Assembly: GCA_003241215.1 (NCBI GenBank)
Contig: QFOL01000007.1
Coordinates: 1 to 40,641, forward strand
DNA: 40,641 nt
DNA from: Agrobacterium fabrum
Lineage (GTDB): Bacteria > Pseudomonadota > Alphaproteobacteria > Rhizobiales > Rhizobiaceae
Reading direction: 5' to 3'
The notes below the pieces were generated by a model. That model was not told the DNA's origin and ran no database searches. It saw only the letters and a list, made by a program, of their open reading frames with translations. The translations under genes were made by a program, and so were the position numbers. Positions 35,201 through 40,641 of this stretch are shown piece after piece; the first letter of the stretch is position 1, and the number at the start of each line of letters is the position of its first letter.

Positions 35201-37741
35201 GCTGACGCCGATGATGTGGAAACGACCGACGAAATTCTGAGCGAGATCGCCGGAAAACTGCGGCTTGATGCCTATGACAGAGGCTTCCGCCTTGATGGGC
35301 AGCGTCAACGAGCGTTCCACGGCGCGGCCGCCGGCCTCGCGCATGCGCACGGTGATGTTGGCGGAGAGAAGCTGCGTGCTAGAAGGCAGATCGGTGAGAT
35401 CGACATTAAAGCTCGCCTTGCCCTCTTCATCCAGCGCCGGCAGGTCGGAAAGCGTCGTGCGGTTTTCCTCTTCGCTTTCCTCATCGGCCAGACCGAAGAA
35501 ATAACCTTCAAAATCGGCGCTGGTGCGCGTCGGTTTGATGGCGACTTCGCCTTCCAGCGTCAGGCCGGCTGCAGGCGCGCCATAGAGATAGCGGCCATCG
35601 ACATCGATTGCCGTTTCCGCGTCAGGGTCGATCTGTTTTGCCTTGCTGGAAAGATCGAACTCGGTGCGGTCAGGCACGAAATCGTCGACGAGGAAGCTCT
35701 TTTCGCTGATCGCAGGCGTTTTCGGGTCGGTATGGATGCGCAATGTCCAGGTGCCGCGCATGGCATTTGCCTGCAACGGCAGATCGACCGCATGGCCGCC
35801 CAGCGCCTTGCCATCGCTGACGAAGCGGCGGTCCTCGACGCCATCAGGGCGCGAGAAGATGAAGGTGAGCGGCAGATCCTCGATTGCCTTGCCGTCGACA
35901 TCGCGGGCAAGCGCTGCAGCATGCACGGTCTCGCCGGCGCGGTAGATGCCGCGTTCGGTCCAGCTGAACACATCGATGGCGCCGGGGGCTGCACGTCCCG
36001 TCACGCCGCGGTCCGAGAGGTCGAAGCCGGCGCGTGTCATGTCGAGGAAAACATAATCCTTGTCGCCGTTTCGCGCCGTCAGGATTGCGGGCGCCTGCGC
36101 CGCGGTGCCGCGCATCAGGCCGGCGGAAAACACCGCTCGGCCGTCCGCATCGGTCTTCGCGGTGCCGAGCACCTCGTTGTTCTTGGCGAGCAGCTGCAAA
36201 TCCACGTCCGCAAGCGGCTTGGCGCTGCCAAGGGCCCGGACAAAGACATTGAGACCGTCGGTTCCGGCATAGGTGGTGATGCCGGTATCCGACACCAGGA
36301 ACCATTGCGTGGCGCGCGAATCCCAGGTTTCCGGCGTGGTGCCCGGCGGCACGGCGGTCAGCACATAGATACCGGGCTTGCGCTCCGGCAGCGCCTCATC
36401 CACCGGGAAGCTCGTCACCACATCCTTGTTGAGATCGGGCTGGATCTCGATCGAGCCCTGCCAGACGAGTTCGCCGATCTCGTTTTCGATACGATCGGCA
36501 TTGTAGCCGTCCATCTGCGTCAGAAACTGCGAGTTTGAAAGAAGCGAGGTGATGTTGCGGTCACCGACGCGATAGAGCTTCAGATCGGCCTTGTCGGCAT
36601 TGACAGAGACAATCGGAATGCCACGGCGCGCCGTGCCCGGCAGCACGAAATTTTCGCCGGTGAAGCGCACGCTGGCGGCGCGGTCACGCACGTAGATATC
36701 GAGATCGACCTGTTTTTCCAGCGGCTCGTCCACCGAAGACGGCAGGCCGGCGCGAAACGCGATCTTGTAACGCTGGCCATGGGTCAGGCCTTCGACGCAA
36801 ATCTCGCTGCCCTTCGCTTCGATGGCCTTGGGGGCTGCCCCATCCAGCGTGATGAAGGAGGAATAATCGACGCCATTCTTCACCAGAGGCTCGGAAAACT
36901 GCACGCAGGCGCGCGGGCTGACGCTGTCCGTATCCACCGTATTGTTGATGACGCGGAAACCCTGACGGGCGCGCAGGTCGGCATAGGTCGCCTTGGTCTG
37001 CGCATCATCGGTGAGCGCGAGGCTCTCCTTATAGGCATTGAGTGCTGCGCGATAATTCTGGGTTCGTTCGAAAGCCTTCGCCAGCCGGTTCAGGGCCTCG
37101 GTGCGGGCGCTGACCGTGCGGCTCAGCTGATATGCATTGATGGCGGCAGACGCGGCCTGCCCGGCAATCGAATAATTATCGGTGACCTGCGCCGCCTTTT
37201 CCGACAGTTCCGCCCAGAGCGCGCCGTCGTCAGGTGTAATCGCGAGCGCCTGTTTATAGGTGGTAACCGCATCGGGAATATTGCCTGCGGCTGCCTGCTG
37301 CCGCGCGGTCTGCACAAGCGTTTCCACGCCCTCGCCGTCATTGGCCGCAAGGCCGGATTTCAGCCGCCGCGCCTCCTGCTGCAGGCTGTCAGTGACGAAG
37401 GACAGGCGCTGCGGCGCGCCGATATCGGCTTCCGCGGCGACTTCCACGATCTTGCCGGCAACGGCGCCCGGGAAGGCGTTCAGCTGATTGAAATCCGATT
37501 TGAGGAAGCACCATTTCACCTTGGGATTGTAGGTAAAGGCCTTGCAGGCGGCATCGCCGACACAAATCTCACCGCATTGCTCCAGCGAGACATTCTGCTC
37601 CGTCCTGAGATCGAAGCCGAAATAGTCGCCGTTTTGGGTGGTAACGACCTTGCGGGAGGGCTCCGCCGCCATGGCTGGCGGAAAAATGAGGGCGGTTGAG
37701 ACCGCAACCAGCGAAATCCGGACGAACGCGCGCAACGACAT
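32294..37741 (-). CDS. Bacterial alpha-2-macroglobulin with PAN/apple domain
   Basis: A 1815-residue periplasmic protease trap. A signal peptide (about residues 1-26, MAA-EPS cleavage) is not followed by a lipobox Cys, so this form should be soluble rather than a lipoprotein like E. coli YfhM. A Cys-rich PAN/apple-like domain follows (CGEIC...CKAFTYNPKVKWC), then a TPR-like region at about residues 145-260 and the macroglobulin domains. The thioester CAEQ lies at residues 1366-1369 (YPYGCAEQTTSRAL); the PF00207-like IPQFNGTARIMAVAWT strand precedes it. Start at 37741 has GGGGAGAA upstream. A TTGACA at 37800-37805 (minus strand) may be part of its promoter. Overlaps pbpC by 4 bp. Confidence 0.95.
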   Translation of the reverse strand: MSLRAFVRISLVAVSTALIFPPAMAAEPSRKVVTTQNGDYFGFDLRTEQNVSLEQCGEICVGDAACKAFTYNPKVKWCFLKSDFNQLNAFPGAVAGKIVEVAAEADIGAPQRLSFVTDSLQQEARRLKSGLAANDGEGVETLVQTARQQAAAGNIPDAVTTYKQALAITPDDGALWAELSEKAAQVTDNYSIAGQAASAAINAYQLSRTVSARTEALNRLAKAFERTQNYRAALNAYKESLALTDDAQTKATYADLRARQGFRVINNTVDTDSVSPRACVQFSEPLVKNGVDYSSFITLDGAAPKAIEAKGSEICVEGLTHGQRYKIAFRAGLPSSVDEPLEKQVDLDIYVRDRAASVRFTGENFVLPGTARRGIPIVSVNADKADLKLYRVGDRNITSLLSNSQFLTQMDGYNADRIENEIGELVWQGSIEIQPDLNKDVVTSFPVDEALPERKPGIYVLTAVPPGTTPETWDSRATQWFLVSDTGITTYAGTDGLNVFVRALGSAKPLADVDLQLLAKNNEVLGTAKTDADGRAVFSAGLMRGTAAQAPAILTARNGDKDYVFLDMTRAGFDLSDRGVTGRAAPGAIDVFSWTERGIYRAGETVHAAALARDVDGKAIEDLPLTFIFSRPDGVEDRRFVSDGKALGGHAVDLPLQANAMRGTWTLRIHTDPKTPAISEKSFLVDDFVPDRTEFDLSSKAKQIDPDAETAIDVDGRYLYGAPAAGLTLEGEVAIKPTRTSADFEGYFFGLADEESEEENRTTLSDLPALDEEGKASFNVDLTDLPSSTQLLSANITVRMREAGGRAVERSLTLPIKAEASVIGIKPQFSGDLAQNFVGRFHIIGVSADGARQAMSGLNWKLIKVERNYQWYRQGNSWRYEPVEYTRQQEAGTLSVDANGGEISVPVTWGRYRLEVEGAGNGAPVSSVEFDAGFYVEASSTETPDALEIALDKQSYKIGDTAKLKVSSRFAGELMVTSGSEKLIAVQNAEIGEDGGEIDIPVTEEWGAGAYVTATLFRPGDAQESRMPMRAIGIKWLAVDPAERKLAITLGAPQKTLPRQPLEIPITVAGAGVGEKAYAIVAAVDVGILNLTRYEPPKPDEWYFGQRRLGLEIRDLYGRLIDGSLGATGRLRTGGDGGGAALQGSPPTEKLVAFFAGPVELDANGKATVSFDIPQFNGTARIMAVAWTKTGVGHAVSDAVIRDPVVVTASAPKFLAPGDVSQLRLDIANTDGEAGDYRLDVTSNTALTVDQGEMSQTLALQKGGKSSLTVPLTGEQPGNGAITIKVSNAAGVSLEQVLNIPVRPAVLPVTTRREIKIAPNSSLTINGDLLADSMLLGSSVAVNVTRSPAFDIPALVMMLDKYPYGCAEQTTSRALPLLYVSELTKDSGMAEDPDTRKRVQEAIYRVLSFQSSSGSFGLWSPGYGDLWLDAYISDFLTRAREQNYDVPEAAMVQALNNLQNGLSYDSNVKDRGNEIAYSLYVLARNRKAAINDLRYYADTALADFPTPLAKAQVAAALSLYGDQARSKSVFGASLDMASRATNVSLARADYGSALRDGAATLALAAESRPVPAVVPQLAGAVAKEWEKKPYTSTQEQAWMLLAARAVKGEDKDIRLDVNGDLQTGGFGKRMSGDELLAAPLKIANASADPVTAVVTTVAPPAQPLAAGGEGFTITRTYYSMDGEEVNPSEVTQNERYVVVLNITPQNNWQSRILVTDLLPSGFEIDNPSLVNSAELSNFDWLPETEAAHTEFRYDRFVAAFDRSAGDSSEIALAYVVRAVTPGTYDHPAASVEDMYRPQFAARTATGRMEVRSATP

Positions 37742-37859
37742 CAGTATTCTCCCCGCATCAGACGTGTCGGGCGGGACTCTGGTCAAATCCACGCATGGTT
37801 GTCAACGCATCTTCGTCAATTCGCGGCACGCAATGCGGGAAGGCGGGGAACCGGGAAGG

Positions 37860-38048
37860 CTAGTCTTCTATCTTGCGCGCTTCGGAAATCAGCATGATCG
37901 GCACCCCGTCACGGATCGGATAGGCAAGCCTCGCGCTTTCGGAAATGAGTTCATTGCGGGCCCGATCATAGGAAAGACGCCCCTTCGTCAGGGGGCAGAC
38001 CAAAAGCTCCAGGAGCTTCGGATCGACATTGCTCATCCTGTCGTCCAT
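37860..38048 (-). CDS. Trm112/YcaR-family small protein
   Basis: A 62-residue protein with [12 protein letters not shown], then [20 protein letters not shown], the pattern of bacterial Trm112-like proteins. Only one Cys remains, so it probably lacks the zinc site. The start at 38048 has AGGA nearby; a Met four codons later is possible. It follows the LON-domain gene by 10 bp. Trm112 proteins are thought to partner methyltransferases; no partner is next to it here. Confidence 0.85.
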   Translation of the reverse strand: MDDRMSNVDPKLLELLVCPLTKGRLSYDRARNELISESARLAYPIRDGVPIMLISEARKIED

Positions 38049-38058
38049 GGCGGCGATC

Positions 38059-38730
38059 CTATTGCAGCACGGTCCCGCCCTCACCCGACCCCTGGGCGAG
38101 AAGGATCTCGGTGATGGCGATCAGTGTTTCGGCCCGCGTCTTCAGATCAGGCGCCTCCAGGAGCGCCTGTTTTTCGGCGGGGCCGAAGGGGGACATCATG
38201 GAAAGCGAGTTGACAAGCACGCGATTGCCCGCCCGTTCCACGCTCTCCCAATCCGCCTCCAGCTGGTTGGCATCGAGAAAGGAGCGGAAGACGCGCAGCA
38301 GGTTCTCGCGGTCCACCGCCTCCTCGTCATATTCGCCCGAGAGATCGGCGATGAAAGGCGCATGCCGGAAACTGCGATAGGGGTTATCGGCCTCCACCTC
38401 TTCCAGCAGGCGGAAGCGGCAGACCCCGGTGAGCGAGATGATGTAGCGGCCATCGCCCGTTTCGGAAAAGGAGGTGATGCGGCCGAGGCATCCGACCGCG
38501 CTCAAAGGTCCGCCTTCAAGCCCTGACTCGATGACGTGAAGAGCCGGCTGCACCATGCCGATAAGACGGTGGCCGGCCAGCGCCGTGTCGATCATGGCAA
38601 GATATCGCGGCTCGAAAATGTTGAGCGGAAGATGGCCTTCCGGCAGAAGCAGGGCGCCCGGCAATGGAAAGACCGGCACGGTTTCCGGCAGGTCGTCGTT
38701 CTTCACATATCTTGCATTTCCGACATGCAT
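38059..38730 (-). CDS. LON-domain substrate-binding protein (no protease)
   Basis: A 223-residue protein of the N-terminal LON family (PF02190) without the ATPase or protease domains. Opens [32 protein letters not shown], shown here in parts: [13 protein letters not shown] and [11 protein letters not shown], and has [14 protein letters not shown]. The ATG 38730 is preferred over an in-frame GTG at 38751 because AGGGGG lies upstream and homologues begin [11 protein letters not shown] as I recall. Between the CnoX-type gene and the Trm112 gene on the same strand, so probably co-transcribed. A role in protein quality control is suggested by the fold only. Confidence 0.9.
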   Translation of the reverse strand: MHVGNARYVKNDDLPETVPVFPLPGALLLPEGHLPLNIFEPRYLAMIDTALAGHRLIGMVQPALHVIESGLEGGPLSAVGCLGRITSFSETGDGRYIISLTGVCRFRLLEEVEADNPYRSFRHAPFIADLSGEYDEEAVDRENLLRVFRSFLDANQLEADWESVERAGNRVLVNSLSMMSPFGPAEKQALLEAPDLKTRAETLIAITEILLAQGSGEGGTVLQ

Positions 38731-38798
38731 GGGATCAAGCCCCCTGTTCACTGCTGCCCGGCCGGTGGCTCAGCCGCCACGGCCGGGATATGCCCGCA

Positions 38799-39767
38799 TT
38801 ACGAAAACAGTATCGACGAAAGCTTCCGGCGGCCGGCGACGGTCGCCGGGTCCTTGAAGCCCCAGGCCTCGAAAAATTCCAGAAGCTGGCGGCGCGCGCC
38901 GTCATCGTCGAAGGTGCGGTCCTTGCGCATGATGTAGAGCAGATGGTCCGCCGCCTCATCGCGCCGCCCCTGTGCGTTCAGCACCTTGGCGAGTTTCACC
39001 CGCGCCTCGTGATGGTCGGGATTTTGCGCGAGATCGTGCTCGAGTGCGACGGGATCGCCGATCTTGCGAGCTTCCTCATATTGCGCGATCTTTTTCGAAA
39101 CGAGCTGAATGCCCGCATCTTCGCCAAGCTCCGCAGGCAGGGACGCGAGCAATTCGCTTGCCCGCTCATATTGCCCGGCGGCGATCATGCATTCGGCAAT
39201 GCCGGCAACCGCGGCCGGGTTTTCCGGATCGGCCTGCATGACGGCGCCGAAAAGCTGCGCTGCGCCATTAAAATCGCCATCGGCCAGAAGCTGTTTCGCC
39301 TCCACCAGAACGGCTTCGATCTCGGCCTTGGGATCGCCCGCATCGGGGCCGGCGATCTTGTCGATGAACTGCCTGATCTGGCTTTCCGGCACAGCGCCCA
39401 TGAAGCCATCCACCGGTCGGCCATCGGCAAAGGCGACGATTGCCGGAATGGACTGGATGCCCAGCTGGCCGGGGATTGAGGGATGATCGTCAATATTCAG
39501 CTTCACGAGCTTCACACGGCCATTCGCCTCGTTGATGACCTTTTCGAGCACGGGCGTCAGCTGCTTGCACGGGCCGCACCACGGCGCCCAGAAATCTACC
39601 AGAACCGGCTGGCGGCGCGATTCCTCAAGCACATCCTTGGAAAATCCGGCCGTGGTGGTGTCCTTGATGTGGCCGGAGGCCGCACCGTTCAGCTCGCCAT
39701 TGTAATGCGCGCTCGCGGACATCTGCCCGCCATAGGAACCGCCGTAAGGATTATTGTCGCCGCTCAT
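38799..39767 (-). CDS. CnoX-type thioredoxin with TPR tail
   Basis: A 322-residue thioredoxin-TPR protein (YbbN/CnoX family), a redox-linked chaperone-holdase that passes clients to GroEL. Thioredoxin domain at about residues 35-145 with active site WCGPC (C64, C67); most E. coli-type CnoX lack this motif, so this version should be redox active, as in Caulobacter. TPR-like helices (AKQLLADGDFNGAAQLF, ECMIAAGQYERASELL) follow to residue 300. ATG 39767 has GGGAGA upstream. The N-terminus (about 30 residues, Gly/Asn/Ser-rich) is a flexible extension. Confidence 0.93.
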   Translation of the reverse strand: MSGDNNPYGGSYGGQMSASAHYNGELNGAASGHIKDTTTAGFSKDVLEESRRQPVLVDFWAPWCGPCKQLTPVLEKVINEANGRVKLVKLNIDDHPSIPGQLGIQSIPAIVAFADGRPVDGFMGAVPESQIRQFIDKIAGPDAGDPKAEIEAVLVEAKQLLADGDFNGAAQLFGAVMQADPENPAAVAGIAECMIAAGQYERASELLASLPAELGEDAGIQLVSKKIAQYEEARKIGDPVALEHDLAQNPDHHEARVKLAKVLNAQGRRDEAADHLLYIMRKDRTFDDDGARRQLLEFFEAWGFKDPATVAGRRKLSSILFS

Positions 39768-39820
39768 GCCGGTCTCCCGTAATCTCTGTCATGTGTCTCA
39801 GTTGAAGCAAAGATCGTATC

Positions 39821-40330
39821 TCACTCGCTGACTTTCAAGACAAGCGGCGCATGTCCGGTCGCCTCGAGAAAGCGAATGAGATCCCCAGATGCGATCGTCG
39901 TCGTCTGGTCGTTGGAAAGCGGGTGGGCGTTGACCAGCTCGTTTTTCAGGAGATCACTGTCGAGCACGAAGGTGACCTGCCTGTCCGTGTCGTTGATGGC
40001 CCCGAAGACTGTGACCGATCCCGGCACGACGCCCAGATATTCCAGCATTTTTTCCGGCCTGCCAAAGGAGACGCGGCTGGCCGCACCAATGGTCTTGTGC
40101 ACGCTTTTCAGATCGACGACCGCGCTTTCCTCAACAGTCAGAACGAAATACTGATCCTTCTTGTCCTTTACAAAGAGGTTCTTTGTATGGCCGCCGGGGA
40201 CGAGATCGCGCAGCCACAGGGACTCCGCGACGGTAAATACCGGCTCGTGCTGTTTCGTACTGTGAGAAATGCCGAGCCCGTCGAGAAATTCGAACAGCTC
40301 CGCTGCCGTCTTCTGAGAATTTTCCGCCAT
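39821..40330 (-). CDS. ProX/YbaK-type aminoacyl-tRNA deacylase
   Basis: A 169-residue YbaK-domain protein of the ProX group, which removes wrongly attached Ala from tRNA-Pro in trans. Motifs: LGISHSTKQHEPVFTVAES, in parts HSTKQHEPVFTV, and GGHTKNLFVKDKK with the catalytic Lys-containing loop, then GVVPGSVTVFGAIND. The start at 40330 gives the usual family length; an ATG at 40366 with a better AGGAAA site would add twelve residues and is a real alternative. Separated from the CnoX gene by 53 bp on the same strand. Confidence 0.88.
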   Translation of the reverse strand: MAENSQKTAAELFEFLDGLGISHSTKQHEPVFTVAESLWLRDLVPGGHTKNLFVKDKKDQYFVLTVEESAVVDLKSVHKTIGAASRVSFGRPEKMLEYLGVVPGSVTVFGAINDTDRQVTFVLDSDLLKNELVNAHPLSNDQTTTIASGDLIRFLEATGHAPLVLKVSE

Positions 40331-40495
40331 GGTCCTGCCGCCCGTCTCCGCCGATTCCATTGTCATTGTTTCCTGATTAAGCGGGCAACCGGCGCTTGGC
40401 AACGCAGGAAAAAACAGCAAAGTGAAAAATTCTCAATCATTTCCGCCGCTTGTCGCATTTCTCAAAGAAATCTTCGCGTTTTTGTCATTTCCCTG

Positions 40496-40524
40496 TTGCA
40501 TTCCAAAATCGATTGAGCGATATA
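40496..40524 (+). promoter_or_regulatory. Candidate promoter of tRNA-Gly
   Basis: TTGCAT at 40496-40501 and GATATA at 40519-40524 with 17-base spacing, giving a start about 55 bases before the tRNA. Position fits a stable-RNA promoter. Confidence 0.5.
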
Positions 40525-40585
40525 GCGCCCGTCGCTGCTTCAGCGGCCCACGGTTCAGCGAACTACCCCGGACCGGTGGATTTGA

Positions 40586-40641
40586 GCGGGTGTAGCTCAG
40601 GGGTAGAGCACAACCTTGCCAAGGTTGGGGTCGAGGGTTCA
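40586..40641 (+). tRNA. tRNA-Gly(GCC), 3' end beyond the window
   Basis: Starts GCGGGTGTAGCTCAGGGGTA. D-arm and anticodon stem (CAACC/GGTTG) are intact, and the anticodon loop TTGCCAA gives GCC, reading GGC/GGT glycine codons. Only the first 56 bases are present; the T-arm is cut at GGGTTCA. Confidence 0.95.

Noticed and set aside
35132..36538. 468-residue plus-strand open frame inside the macroglobulin gene
   Set aside because: Antisense to a well-supported 1815-residue protein, with no ribosome-binding site or domain.
40586..40641. tRNA-Gly as the attachment site of a genomic island
   Set aside because: No integrase gene and no direct repeat of the tRNA end is visible; the genes next to it look like conserved core genes and the 3' end is outside the window.
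1..40641. CRISPR arrays or complete insertion sequences
   Set aside because: No regularly spaced repeats and no transposase gene were seen on either strand.

Overview
The window looks like an alphaproteobacterial chromosome segment, most likely from Rhizobiaceae and plausibly Agrobacterium. The reasons are the high-GC coding style, the RpiR and IolD/IolE gene types, a rhizobial-type intergenic repeat at about 30103-30163, and a conserved block of housekeeping genes on the right that ends in the 5' part of a tRNA-Gly(GCC). The genus is inferred; no marker gene in the window fixes it.

Layout. (1) 1-5272: an RND multidrug efflux pair (periplasmic adaptor cut by the window edge, then an AcrB-type pump). 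Next come two gene fragments joined at about 4611-4628, the C-terminal end of a LysR regulator (minus strand) and an ATP synthase subunit a gene lacking its N-terminus (plus strand). The junction looks like a recombination scar. (2) 5452-12740: a minus-strand catabolic operon under a DeoR-type regulator, containing a GlpA-like flavoprotein with a BFD-type [2Fe-2S] domain, a second FAD/NAD oxidoreductase, a glycerol-kinase-like FGGY kinase, a DUF1937 protein and an APC-family permease. A 14-bp palindrome, TGACYGATCRGTCA, recurs in front of both the operon and the regulator. (3) 12985-29986: a large cyclitol or sugar catabolic locus. iolD and iolE head a minus-strand operon with an SDR, a TIM-barrel isomerase/epimerase and a Gfo/Idh dehydrogenase. 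A divergent plus-strand operon carries an IolG-like dehydrogenase, an aldehyde dehydrogenase, a HpcH/HpaI aldolase, a D-2-hydroxyacid dehydrogenase, another Gfo/Idh dehydrogenase and an RpiR regulator. A third, minus-strand operon encodes a sugar/inositol-type ABC importer and a TSUP exporter. The same operator-like motif GCAA-N6-TTGC lies at all three promoters, so the locus is probably one RpiR regulon. (4) 30103-40641: a repeat element, then pbpC overlapping a large alpha-2-macroglobulin gene, a Trm112-like protein, a LON-domain protein, a CnoX-type thioredoxin, a ProX/YbaK-type deacylase and tRNA-Gly.

How it fits together. The third region is the most likely undescribed system. It has the dehydrogenase, dehydratase and ring-opening steps of inositol breakdown (IolG, IolE, IolD) but no iolB, iolC or iolA in the window. 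In their place are a pyruvate-type aldolase, an aldehyde dehydrogenase, a hydroxyacid dehydrogenase and extra C3-oxidation-type enzymes. This suggests a modified cyclitol (methylated or glycosylated) as substrate, or a different lower pathway. The second region is also unusual: its kinase keeps nearly all the glycerol-contact residues of GlpK but has Gly in place of the key Arg, and its transporter is of an amino-acid/amine type. These are inferences from sequence reading only; no database search was run.
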